From positions 4,762,063 through 4,826,062 of the forward strand of contig CM055094.1 of assembly GCA_029204225.1 (NCBI GenBank): a stretch of 64,000 nucleotides of DNA, written 5' to 3'. The position numbers and the translations under genes are program-made. Below are positions 53,608 to 64,000 of this stretch, piece after piece (within the stretch, counting starts at the first letter, position 1; every line of letters begins with the position of its first letter). Origin of the DNA: Diphasiastrum complanatum. Its lineage: Eukaryota; Streptophyta; Lycopodiopsida; Lycopodiales; Lycopodiaceae. The notes under the pieces were generated by a model. The model searched no databases. It worked only from the letters and a program-made list of their open reading frames with translations, and was not told the DNA's origin.

Positions 53608-55120
53608 TTGTGCGGGCCAAATCTTGTGGGAAGATACTCTTTTAGTCTCAAAAAAGTGGTTTATGAAAATCATCGTAAATACTTGCATGAAGGCCATCCA
53701 TTCAGAGACACTCATAAAAGAGATTTTGCAGAAAGAGTTGAGAGAGAGATGCCTTCAAAGAGGATGTCCGTGAAAGATTGGCGAATACTATGGGAGGAAT
53801 CTCAAGCAAAGCCAATCGATGGTATGAAAAGATTATCTATATTTCATCATTTGGAATATTGGAATAACCTTTTGATTAATCACCTACTCGATCCCATGCA
53901 CATATTTAAAAATGTGGGTGAATCTATTTGGAAACACTTGATTGGTGAAAAAGATACCATTGCTGCAAGGCACGATCTAAAAGAATCAAACACCAAAAAA
54001 GAATATTGGATAAAGGATGGTGAAGATCATGCTCCAAAAGTACCTTGGACATTCACTAAGGAGGAGCTTAACCATGTGCGCTCCATTATTCATGACATTA
54101 GAACACCAACTGGTATTGCCCATTCTCTACGGTCATCATTCACAGTGGATGGAAAGTTGCAAGGTCTCAAATCTCATGATTGGCTAAAGAAGATTCAATT
54201 CATCTATCCATTGTCAATTCGTGGGTGCTTGTCAAAAGATATTTGTGAGACCATATACAAACTATCAATCATTGTCAGGTATTTACATGTACTTGGTGCA
54301 TTATTTATTGATTGGAAATTCAAATAAACATAAAATGGATTGAGTATGTTGCAGATGGATGTGTTCAAAAGAAATCCGTGAGCTGGATCTTCGCAAGAGA
54401 CATGAAGATATGGTGGAGATTGTGTGCATGTTTGAGAGATATTTTCCGACTTCCATCATGGACTCACAAGTGCATTTATTGGTGCACTTGGTTGAAGAAG
54501 TTTCTATTGCTAGTCCAGTGCACACTAGGTGTAAGTGCATAAATTATCTTTTGCATGTGTATATAAACTAAATCAATTGATACATGAACTCATTAAATAA
54601 AACACTTATTTTTAACCATTTGTGACTTTTTAGATGGATGTTCTTTATGGAAAGGTACATGAAAGTCTTAAAAGATTTTGTGCATCAAAAGACAAGGCCT
54701 GAAGGTTGCATGTCAGAGGGATGGTTAATACATGAATCTCTCTTTTATGTTACTGAAAGTTTGCACCAACTACATCCATCTGCTCCACTATTGTGGCGTG
54801 ATGAGGAAGCCGAAGAGGTAACTAGTGAAAAACCTCAAGGGATGGGAAAGGTCCATAGGTTGGCACCCTTCCAACGAGAAAAAATTTCTACATTCATGCT
54901 TTATAATTGTGGAGTTATGGATAAATGGTTAGACCTATATGAAGAAGAAAAAAAAGAGAGGGCCTTGTCTAGAAAGCGCCAACGACAGAATAGAGGTAGA
55001 CACATGGCCTCAAAATCACATGATCTTAAGCCGTTGCCCAAGCAATGCACTATAGAGTGGATGCATAACACACTACAAAAAGCAACAAAAGAGGGACAAA
55101 AAATATCAAACGCAGAATGA
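53608..55120 (+). pseudogene. CACTA TNP2-like transposase with DUF4218, introns kept
   Basis: Exon 53608-54278 reads CGPNLVGRYSFSLKKVVYEN, later LLDPMHIFKNVGESIWKHLI (family: D-MHIEKNV), WTFTKEELNHVRSIIHDI and LQGLKSHDWLKKIQFIYPLS. Intron 54279-54354 (GT...CAG). Exon 54355-54528 is DUF4218 (RELDLRKRHEDMVEIVCMFE, then SQVHLLVHLVEEV). Intron 54529-54633. The exon from 54634 continues in frame (WMFFMERYMKVLKDFVHQK) to 55120. Both junctions keep the frame, restoring the RWM context. TNP2 cuts and joins element ends in the nucleus. The N-terminus is broken, so activity is unlikely. Confidence 0.8.
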
Positions 55121-55245
55121 GACTTTGCAAGAGGATGCGAATGGAAGGTATTATTCTTTAGATACTTTATTATTAGAACATTCCTATTTATAACAATATT
55201 TATTTAATCATTTTGAAACACCATGTTCATTCACAGTGATTATTT

Positions 55246-55698
55246 ATGAGATTCATGTTTGTCATGTGGCAGTGCAAAATGTATAATGCTATATGGGCTT
55301 TTGGTTTCCACTTTCGTGTTGAAAGGATTGATAACAAGAGACGCACACACGATTGTGGTGTAATAGCATCTTTTCAACAAGAAAGTCAAAGCAGTGCACG
55401 AGATCGGAATCCCATCTCAGGAGATATAGAATACGTAGGAACTATACAAAATACTTATGATGTGTCATTTGGTGAAAGTGGACACTATTTTTTATTTGAT
55501 GTGAAATGGTTCAAGGTAGTTTGTAGAAGGCCAAATGCAACCATAAAATCGGATCCAAGTGGATTTTTTGTGATTGATCTATCAAAAATATTGAGCATGG
55601 AGTCCTTTGACACATTGGTGTTGCCTCGTCACTGTGAGCAGGTGCACATGCTATGCTATAATGTTTTTCATTTTATTGCAAGTGACTTCAGTATTTGA
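55246..55698 (+). pseudogene. CACTA DUF4216 domain
   Basis: 150 codons. Contains GFHFRVERIDNKRRTHDCGV near the start, then YVGTIQNTYDVSFGESGHYF, LFDVKWFKVV and a FFVIDLSKIL segment, the order typical of DUF4216, which ends plant CACTA transposases. It probably was the last exon(s) of the gene upstream; a stop at 55118 and about 125 bases separate them. Confidence 0.75.
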
Positions 55699-55819
55699 GT
55701 TTTTGAAATGTTCTATGATAGTGATTTTTGCAAGTGTTTTTTCAACCAGATCGACTAAACAAGGTATGGTGGTTTGTAGCTCAAGTTGAACCACGTTCAT
55801 GACGAGTATTTAAAATGTT

Positions 55820-56095
55820 GAGAATGAAATCCACGCATGGATTATCCACGCTAAAACTGCGGCGCAGCCAACCTTCCCTCCCAAACAGTTGTCGGAATTT
55901 TTAAAATTCAATTTTGCGTGGATTATAAATTTTTCGGCGTCGTGTCAAAAAAACACCGGTGGACTGGCCGGAGGCGTGTTCAAAATTTTTTTGGCATGGA
56001 TAATCCACGCGTGGATGTTCCACGCAAACAAAATTTCGGAAAATCGACTAAGTGTCGGGTCTCGCGTGGATACTCTGCGTGGATAAACACAGAGT
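55820..56095. repeat. Cluster of GCGTGGAT words
   Basis: CCACGC and GCGTGGAT(A/T) recur at 55831, 55847, 55917, 55994-56026 (as a GGATAATCCACGCGTGGATG palindrome) and 56062-56086. It may be the sub-terminal repeat region of the CACTA element, which is expected to hold many copies of a short transposase-binding motif. That is inference. Confidence 0.45.
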
Positions 56096-58347
56096 TTTCT
56101 AGTTTTGTATGATTGATCCTTAATCAAAACAGTCTCTATAATTTCATTTTTCATTTTTTAAAACCGAGCATTTTTTATCATTTCCTTTGCTGACTTTCTT
56201 GGTAAAACGTGACTTAAACATGATACAATGCATGAACGATCTGTTAAATAGTCCTTTGCCACCAAACATGATCTGCAACAAACATAATGCAAGAAATTGA
56301 ATAGTCCTTTTCCTATTGAATTTGATTCTCTCCAATCTAATAACATCACCTTCATGTAACCTCAATTTACATGAATCATTGGGTGAGTTCTCACCTTAAA
56401 TTAGAGATCAATGTCCAAAAGTCAAAGATCCAAAACAATTATAATCCAAGACTATCCACAATTATTGTAGACCTGTCATAAATGCTTCTTGGTAAAAATA
56501 CACTTAGAATTTTCTCAAAAACTAAAGTAGAAAACTCATCCCACCAAAATCTCTTAGGAGATCCATCAAGATAAAAATGACTTTAACTCAGTCCTGTGAG
56601 TACCCCAAATACTCTCTTGAGTTAAGTGCTCTATTCCTAGCATCACATGCCAGAAAATAGCAACCATTCAATCTTGATAGACTTAACTGCTCCTAATTAA
56701 CCAAAGATTTTAGGCTGAAAAACAATACACAAGTATTCCTTGACTAGAATCTGTAAAGGTAAGCAAATTTCTCATAAGTAAACAATTACTTAATAAAAAT
56801 GCTTGTGAGATCCAAACAATCTCAAGTTTGTACACAAATTTAAAGTTCAAATAACATATCTAAATTTTTGACTCAACCAATTGATCAAGAATTACTCACT
56901 ATCTTAAGAATATAATCATCTAATGACCTTTAAGTATCAATTTATGATCCGTCAATCATAAACATTTAGAACCTTATGATTCGTCAATCATAATTTATCG
57001 GATTTTAAAACCATAATCATTTAAAGAAACTAGAATATATTCACAACATACCACTCAGGAAATATAAGAAACATTCTGAAATCTTTCCACAAGGAAAATT
57101 ATTGGATTCCAGGAATATTCTTCCAACCCGATTCTTAACCAAATTATGAGTTCCAAATTCTACAATCAGCCTAGTAATTAAAGACCATTATAACATTTGT
57201 CTTTAACAATATAAACTTTATACAATCACTTAGAACAACATCTAGAGATTACAAAGTTCTGCTGAATTCCAACTTGACATTAGTTGACATTAGTTAGACT
57301 CTGTCATCCAATATGAGCTCACTGGGATATAGTCAATAGCTTAGGATATTCCTTATTCAAGAAATATTTCATATCTAGAATCTTCTATATTCTATGCACA
57401 CAATTCTCATAGATGAATCTAGATGACTCACAATCATGTGTCTTATAAGTAAATAGATCAAAATAAACAACCTGGTGAATTCTCTTCACACTGCTTATTT
57501 ATCCAATTAACTTTTAATCAGGAGTAATCCAATTACTCAAGTCAATTGTAACTTATTCAAAAATCTTAAATGTGTAGGTGCAGATCTCAATTATACATGT
57601 ATAACACCACATTTAGATCTTCTTCTAAACCATAAATAAGTTAATGAATTATCCTTCCTCCAGAAAGAGACATTAACCTGCAAGTAACTGTTCCTCGCAT
57701 TACTTATTCATATGTCTATGCACCTCTACTAGTTTAAGTATATGATATAAACTCAGTACATAGGAAACACATAGTAGATCCACAAGATTAAGATGTACAT
57801 AAGCAACATATCCAACTATGTTCCTATACATAGACATAGGCTATCAACTGACAGCTATCCATAATCTGCATATGTTACTCACATAAACTCACTGAGAATC
57901 TTGCAACTCAGCTACAAAAGAACTCTATTCTTTGAAGTGAATAACTCCACATCACAAGTTTTCCAACCATCTAACTCTTATTAACAAAATTTCCTCAATC
58001 AATCAGCCTACATCAGATCTTAGCGCACAAACCAAGATTAGGCTAATTATACAGACATCTTTGTACACAGAGTTAAGATTAAAGTTGTATTCCTCTGATC
58101 CAATCCATATCAAAATGGTACTTGGTAACAGTTACTGAACTTTAATTTTATCTTTACCACTACTCATTTTTATGAATATCACACAGCTCAATACCCCCAG
58201 TACTCCCCTAGTTTCAGATTATTCAAAATAATCACTTACATAGTTCCTCTATTTCAACTAAATAGTTCTACCTTTGCACACATACTTGATCTTTCCAAAA
58301 AGCCATGCAATTGGCTGATTCATCGAAAGTTTTATTCCTATCTTTTC
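56096..58347. other. AT-rich intergenic DNA
   Basis: About 2.2 kb with no supported gene and no repeat beyond a tiny duplication (TTGACATTAG twice at about 57280). Nothing else recognised. Confidence 0.5.
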
Positions 58348-59370
58348 TGAAGGAAATATATGTATATCAGCAATCAGGCTCTGAAATGAAACGAAACTAG
58401 ACGAAACGAGACAAAACAAAATGAAGCAAAGCAAAGTGAGCTCTGATATTGCTGAAGCGAAATAATTGCGAAGCGAAACGAAACGCAAAGCGAAAACAGT
58501 CGCGAACGAAATCAATTCGGATGGAGTTCGAATATGATTGCTGGTCACTGACTATTATAACATTCCTACAATCTTTTTGAATGTAGAAAGACGCTGCTAA
58601 CCTACGTTATACATCATTCAACAAGATTGAACCAGTGGGCGAAATCGATAGAACAAGTAAATGAGATACACGAATAATATCAGACAATAATTTGTTCGAG
58701 ATACGAATATTAGCAGACAACAATTCATTCGAGATTAGACAAAATTTAGAATGATATGTGCATAATAGCTACAACATCATCTATTGATCCTCTTTGTTTC
58801 AAGCATTGTGTGACAGACTCACACAGCGCATTGGCGTGAGAGAAACGGTATTCTCCCATGAATAGTGTCTTGCTTACTAGCGGACTTTTTGAATCTCTAT
58901 GATCTTGCTTACAAAATTGTCTAGCTCACAAGCGGACTTCTATTCTGTATTTTGTCTATCTGTATCTATATGATGCATCTAGCAAAAATGTGTATATGTC
59001 GCGAACATTTTCGTGTCGCTTCGAGTAACATTCCAGATCAGACATATTAAACAATCTATAACTAATCATGGATTACAAGAGCGGTGGATTAGGCACATCC
59101 TAACACTTTTTTGCTGATGTCACCATATCAGATCAAGGATTTGTACTTCATAGTACTTGGTTGATCTTTCTGGTTCTTTGAAGCGCAAAGAGTTTCCTGT
59201 CGCAAACATTTTCGTGTTGTGTCGTGTCGCTTGACCTTCTCTTGTTGGTCGTGCTGTTCGCGAACATTTCACGTTCGTGTCTTTTCGTGTCGTGTTGTGT
59301 CATGTCTTTTTGTCAAATTGGGAGTTGAAAGCTAGCAGAGCTTTGGTAACAGAAACATCTTGTTTCTTCA
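58348..59370 (-). repeat. 3' LTR (1023 bp)
   Basis: The plus strand starts TGAAGGAAATATATG and ends TGTTTCTTCA. The polypurine tract complement GCTCCCTCTCAAAGTG follows at 59371. The LTR contains a degenerate GAAACGAAAC/AGCGAAA repetition (58390-58510) and TTTCGTGTCGTGTCG words near its other end. Confidence 0.88.
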
Positions 59371-59416
59371 GCTCCCTCTCAAAGTGTGATAGCTTGATGA
59401 CTCCAAGACTACTTCT

Positions 59417-60122
59417 CTATTTCTCAAATCGGCCTTTGTCTAAGGCCTTTGTGAAAATGTCAGCAACCATCTCCTTCGTTCCAATGAAAGTAGTCTGCAA
59501 CTTCTTCTTCCCGATTAGATCCCTTTTCAAGTGGTACTTGATTGCAATGTGTTTCATCCTTGAGTGAAACACGGGATTCTTTGTCAGATGTATTGCGAAT
59601 GTATTATTCATCTACAAAATCAGAGGTTCATTCCTCGTTTTACTTAGTTTGTCCAAAAACTATTTGAGCCAAATGATTTCATTGGCCATCTTTGCTGCTG
59701 CTACATACTTCGCAGGATGACTGAGCCACGATGGTCTGCTTTTTGCTGACCCAGAGAATTGTTGCTCCTGACGCGATGGTGCAGCCTCCTGAGACACTTT
59801 TGCAATCGTCCTTGAGAGATGCCCAGCTAGCATCACTCTATAAAAGCATCTGGAACTCTGTATCACAAGAATAACACAATCCAAAATCCTTCGTTAATTG
59901 AAGGTATTGCAAGATTCGTTTCGCAATCTTCCAATGAGTCAAGCCTGGATTCGTACTGAATTGGCTCATCCTAAACACGACATAAGCAATGTCAAGACGT
60001 GTGGTATCTACAAGATACATTAATGATCCAATTAGCTTCATGTATGGTGTATGTTGCATCAATTCTCTTTCCTCTTCAGTCTTCGAGCAATCTTCATTTG
60101 TCAGGATTGTTCCTGCAAGCAT
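59417..60122 (-). pseudogene. Copia RNase H (frameshifted)
   Basis: 60122-59838 reads MKLIGSLMYLVDTTRLDIAY, then THWKIAKRILQYLQLTKDFG. SDASWASLKDDCKS and TIVAQSSCE follow in shifted frame, and 59611-59417 ends with HIAIKYHLKRDLIGKKK. The acidic residues can be seen, but about 30 residues around 59640-59700 are scrambled. Confidence 0.8.
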
Positions 60123-60884
60123 TGCAATATTTGCTCATTTGCAATTCAGCATCCCAAAATCTTCTAAGATTTTCTGGGTATATCTGGACTGATGAAGGTA
60201 CAATTTCCCTTCCTCATAGTCTCTTTCAATCTATAAGCCAAGATAACATCTGGCTTCTCCTAGGTCTGCAATCTCGAAATGTTTTGAGATGTCATACTTG
60301 ACCTCAGCAATAAGTTCTTCACTTTTGCAAAGTATCAGGGTGTCATCCACATATACAGCTACAATGATGATCTTCGCATCTGTAATTTTTACATAAACAT
60401 TAGAATCAGCTATTAGTGTCTTAAATCCTAAGGATTTCAGGGCTTGATCTTTCTTCTTATTCCATTGTCATGCTGATTGCTTCATACCATAGATATTCCT
60501 ATGCATTTGGCATGCATAAGTAGGAAGATAATTTGAAATGTAGCCTAGAGGTTGATCCATGTAGACCTCTTCATTTAACTCACCATGCAAGAACGTTGTC
60601 TTTTCATTCATGATGTGAATCTTGAGATTATAAGCAGCTGCATATGCAAACAGTAGGTGTAGGGACAAATGTTTCATGACAGAAGAGAAGGTCTCAGCAT
60701 AGTCGATACCATATCTCTGAGAAAATCCCTTCGCTACAAGTCTGGCTTTATACTTTGAAATATTTCCATTCGGTCCATACTTCAGCTTGTATATCCACTT
60801 GTATTGTACAGTCTTTCGCTTATCTGGTAATGGCTGCAATGTCCATACCTCATTCTTCCTCATGGATTCCATCTCCTCATTCAT
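60123..60884 (-). pseudogene. Copia reverse transcriptase
   Basis: 60884-60468 is open for 138 codons (MNEEMESMRKNEVWTLQPLP, then RLVAKGFSQRYGIDYAETFS). After a stop, VAVYVDDTLILCKSEELIAE gives the YVDD motif at about 60345, followed by the RT thumb and connection. Stops lie near 60467 and 60230. Confidence 0.82.
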
Positions 60885-60928
60885 GGCTTGTTCTTCCTCA
60901 TGGATTCCATCTCCTCATTCATGGCTTG
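60853..60928. repeat. 38-bp exact tandem duplication in the RT N-terminus
   Basis: TTCTTCCTCATGGATTCCAT starts at 60853 and again at 60891. The 38-base length shifts the frame. Confidence 0.9.
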
Positions 60929-61860
60929 GATCCATTTGTCCTTCTCTGGACATTCAATTGCTTCCTCGAATGTTTGTAATTCTCCACTAAATCCACAAAA
61001 TTCTTTTGATGTAGAAGCTGAGTTGTCTGTCACAAATCTTGCTGGCGCTCTTCATTCCCTTGTTGATATTTTAGGAGATCCTTCTGGTACTACAATGCTC
61101 TTGCCTTTGTCTGTTCTGCTAGTTCTAGAACCATTTTGATTTACAGGTGTTGTAGTAGTAGGCTGGCATGCGAATCTTTCTTCGTCTGATTCATCACTCG
61201 AATGAGGTGCGACTCAAATATCTTCGTCTAAGTGTTTGTCCTCTGCTCCCTCCGTCACGGTTGGTAGATCATAATATTGTCTTCCAAGGACTTCATAACT
61301 GACATGATCATTGTTGGCCATTGTTCTGCTCTCATCAAATTTGACGTCTTTGACTATCTTCACTGTGTTTGTCTCTAGCATATAGACTCTATAATATGAC
61401 GAATGATTGTCATATCCTACAAAATATCCTTGTTCTACTTTTTCATCAAGCTTCTTTCAAAGCTTGTCAGGAATGTGTGCATATGCTGCACAGCCAAAGA
61501 TACGAATATGAGTCAGATTGGATTTTATACCCCACCATTGTATGAGGAACACCAGATTTTTCTGTCATATTCTGAATGTAATTAGTTGTAGCTAGTGCTT
61601 CAGCCCACAGCACTCTTGGAGCCTTCGAATAGGCCATCATGCATCTAGTAGTGTACATAAGAGTCCTGTTCTTTCTTTCTGCAACACCATTGTGCTGTGG
61701 TGTATAGGATGTTGTCCTTCTGTGAATGATTCCACGATCATTACAGAAATCAGTATTGGGGTTTGAGATATATTCTCCACCCCGATCTGTTCTGATCTAC
61801 TTCACCTTATTTCTTGTGCATCTTTTTGCCCAATTCACATACTCTGTGAATTTGTCAAAT
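60929..61860 (-). pseudogene. Copia integrase C-terminal half and connector
   Basis: Broken frames with GVPHTMVGYK, CMMAYSKAPRVLWAEALATT (61658-61467), DVKFDE near 61340 and a Ser/Thr/Asp-rich connector up to 60929. The integrase finger and the first catalytic Asp are missing (see the neighbouring gag-protease entry). Confidence 0.7.
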
Positions 61861-63006
61861 GCACTTCGGAAGTCAGACATAATTCGTCTTGATGTAACGA
61901 AGTGTGAGGTTGCTCCTAAATCAAGGATTATCTCCTGTGTGTTAGGTGTTGATACTGCACACATGTCTGTACAGATGTAGGCGGCTAAATTTTTGTGATT
62001 CGATCTTTCTTTGCCCATCTTTGAGCTCTCTTTCTCTTCGACATAGGACGAACTATTATTGTTCTCATGTCTACTTTGAGCTTGTTTGTTTTTTGGGTTC
62101 TGGCGGTAGTCCATGGCTGCATGACCCTTCTTATGACAGTGGATACAGTCAATTTTTGGATTTAACCAACAAGAATCGACAGTATGTCCTTCGTGTTTGC
62201 ATCTCATGCATGTCTTCTTGTCTTCACTCTGTTGTTTCGACTTTTCTTTGTTCCTCCATTTGCCTTTGATGGCTCCTTCTGCTTGTTGGTCTCGATCTTT
62301 TTTTCGATCTGACTCCCTCTTAGGCTTGAATTGTTTCTTACTCTTCTCCTTGTTACTGTAGAGAGGTTGGTCAGAAGCATCCTTGTGATCAAGGTGCTCT
62401 CGAGCTTCGCCTTCTTCTCGAATCTCGACAACTACCTTTTCGAGTGTCATAGTTGGATCCTTTGCTAGCGGCGTTCAGGTTGTTTGGAAGGATCTTGGTA
62501 AAGCTCTTAACAGATAGGTAAGCTGCTTTTCTGCTGATACTGCATTCTCTGCTTCGAAATTGTGTAATGAAAGGAACAGATTCTTCATCTTTCTAATAAA
62601 GGAAGTGAAGTCTTTGCCATCCCATTACAGGTTTGTCAGCTGATCTTCAAGTAGCATGATCTGACTACGTGATTTCGTCTGAAATCTTGTGAGTAAAATA
62701 TCCCACATCTCTTTTTCTTTAAAGAGTGTAGTCAGGTCAAGAGTCAAGAGTCAAGCTATCCTCGATGGATGATGACAACACGGCTACTGCCTTGTCATTC
62801 TTCTCTCTCCATTCACGTAGCTCCTTGCTTGTAGTTGTAGGCATCTCCTTGGTGCCATCTACCCAGGGAAATAATCCTTCTCCCTTTAGTATAAGAGAGG
62901 TCTTAACCGTCCATGCTAGGAAGTTAGATCCTGATGAGTCAAGGATTGTACAGATCTTTGATTGTATACCACTTATTGAAGCCATTGTTGTGAATTGTGT
63001 TCTCAC
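61797..63006 (-). pseudogene. Copia gag and protease, fused by deletion to integrase
   Basis: Gag starts at about 62985 (MASISGIQSKICTILDSSGS). Open to 62737, then broken. 62450-61797 is open for 217 codons: a basic region, the zinc knuckle CMRCKHEGHTVDSC, a second one, CIHCHKKGHAAMDY, with its last Cys changed to Tyr, and protease IILDLGATSHFVTS (Ser/Thr after the Asp is Leu). Only about 12 residues later it reads AFDKFTEYVNWAKR, which belongs in the integrase core, so roughly 250 codons are missing in frame. Confidence 0.78.
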
Positions 63007-63080
63007 TTGTTAATGGTTTTTTGTCTTGAATGCTTAGCCTCTTGGATCTGATAGCTTTGTGGCTGTGTCAGACTATGACA

Positions 63081-63094
63081 GGCTCTGATACCAC
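63081..63094 (-). promoter_or_regulatory. Copia primer binding site
   Basis: Minus strand GTGGTATCAGAGCC directly after the LTR end (TTCA at 63098-63095), matching initiator-Met tRNA. Confidence 0.9.
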
Positions 63095-64000
63095 TGAAGA
63101 AAATATATGTATATCAGCATTAAGGCTCTGAAATGAAACGAAACAAAACAAAACAAAACTAGACGAAATGAGACAAAACAAAACAAAGTGAAGCGAAATG
63201 AAACGAAGCGAAAACTTAAGCAAGCTCTGATATTGTTGAAGCGAAATGATCATGAAGTAACTAAACGCGAAGCGAAAACAGTTGTGAATGAAATCATTTC
63301 GAATGGAGTTCGGATATGATTGTCGGTCACTGTCTGCTATATCATTCTGACAGACACTGCTGACCTACGTTATAGATTAATACAGCATTCAACAAGATTG
63401 AACCAATGTGCAGAATTGATAGAACAAGTAAATGAGATACACGAATAATATCAGACAATAATTCATTTGAGACACGAATAATAGCAGACAACAATTCATT
63501 CGAGATTAGAAAAAATTTAGAATGATATGTGTATAATAGCTACAACATCATCTATTGATCCTCTTTGTTTCAAGCACTGTGTGACAGACTCACACAACGC
63601 ATTGGCGTGAGAGAAACAGTGTTCTCTCACAAATAGTGTCTCGCTTACTAGCGGACTTCTTGGATCTCTATGGATCCTGCTTACAAAATTGTCTCGCTCA
63701 CAGGCGGACTTCTATTCTGTATTTTGTCTATTTGTATCTATATGATGCATCTAGCAAAAATGTGTATATGTTGTGAACATTTTCGTGTCACTTCGAGTAA
63801 CATTCTAGACCAAACAGATTAAATAATCTATAAGTAATCATGGATTACAAGAGCGGTGGATTAGACACGTCCTAACACTCTTCTGTTGATGTCACCATAT
63901 CAGATCAAGGATTTGTACTTCATGGTACTTGGTTGATCTTCCCGGTTCTTTGAAGCACGAAGAGTTTCGTGTCGCAAACATTTTCGTGTCGTGTCGTGTC
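63095..64000 (-). repeat. 5' LTR, cut by window end
   Basis: The plus strand starts TGAAGAAAATATATG and follows the 3' LTR at 58348 throughout its visible 906 bases, with many substitutions and small indels (for example extra AAAAC units near 63140 and a deletion near 63345). About 115 bases should remain outside the window. Confidence 0.88.

Larger units (their letters stand above)
53330..55698 (+). mobile_element. CACTA (En/Spm) transposase region
   Basis: Plus-strand TNP2-type transposase domains in the usual order: transposase core (53608-54278), DUF4218 (54355-54528 and 54634-55120), DUF4216 (55246-55698). The N-terminal third (53330-53600) is frameshifted. CACTA terminal repeats were not found at either side. 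Confidence 0.8.
58348..64000 (-). mobile_element. Ty1/Copia retrotransposon, both LTRs, degenerate (runs off right edge)
   Basis: 3' LTR 58348-59370, polypurine tract, pol and gag on the minus strand, primer binding site 63094-63081, 5' LTR from 63095 past the window end. Domain order on the minus strand: gag, zinc knuckles, protease, integrase, RT, RNase H. It has many frame breaks and an internal deletion. The LTRs differ clearly, so the insertion is not recent. Confidence 0.9.

Noticed and set aside
1-64000. tRNA, rRNA or riboswitch genes
   Set aside because: Reading both strands for conserved tRNA boxes and rRNA landmarks gave nothing beyond the primer binding sites of retrotransposons. 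A covariance-model search could not be run.

Overview
The window looks like nuclear DNA from a land plant with a large, transposon-rich genome. It holds Ty1/Copia and Ty3/Gypsy retrotransposons with plant-type initiator-Met primer binding sites, a CACTA (En/Spm) transposase split by introns, two intron-containing cellular genes, TATA promoters and short microsatellites. I saw no operon-like coding and no tRNA, rRNA or CRISPR. The species cannot be named from the sequence.

Layout. 1-6.8 kb: two minus-strand Copia elements of one lineage, with a Gypsy integrase scrap and foldback repeats between them. 7.0-11.6 kb: a plus-strand Copia fragment fused to a Gypsy unit with an intact 654-residue gag-protease frame but no reverse transcriptase, then its 3' LTR. 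11.6-16.7 kb: foldback repeats, a captured thermospermine-synthase exon, tandem repeats and Copia scraps. 16.7-18.1 kb: a small plausible cellular gene (99 residues) with a perfect 110-bp tandem duplication over its presumed 5' UTR. 18.8-20.1 kb: an unidentified decayed gene. 20.1-27.1 kb: a non-coding Gypsy-type element extended into a four-LTR chain. 27.1-27.6 kb: an array of hairpin repeats. 28-31.7 kb: Copia gag and RT remains.

33.9-36.8 kb holds the clearest host gene, a four-exon senescence/dehydration-associated (ERD7/spartin-type) protein. Upstream of it is quiet AT-rich DNA. 38.7-43.5 kb is a minus-strand Gypsy element with recognisable gag, protease, RT, RNase H and integrase, followed by a G/T-rich stretch and a minisatellite.

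The most unusual part is 46.9-51.2 kb. A minus-strand reading frame encodes a very divergent histone H3: an ARTK start, a gap-free H3 histone fold and a long Ser/Pro-rich C-terminal tail. It is broken by three stops. Facing away from it across about 1.8 kb is an unrecognised plus-strand gene. Both sides have TATA boxes, and at least twelve copies of one roughly 20-bp motif lie in the shared intergenic region, one of them next to each start codon. This looks like a decayed two-gene unit under common control, possibly carried by a mobile or viral element. That origin is inference.

51.3-53.2 kb: an old minus-strand gene remnant split by a 1.17-kb inverted-repeat DNA element with a 26-G run. 53.3-55.7 kb: the CACTA transposase. 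58.3-64 kb: a minus-strand Copia element with both LTRs, the upstream one running off the window.
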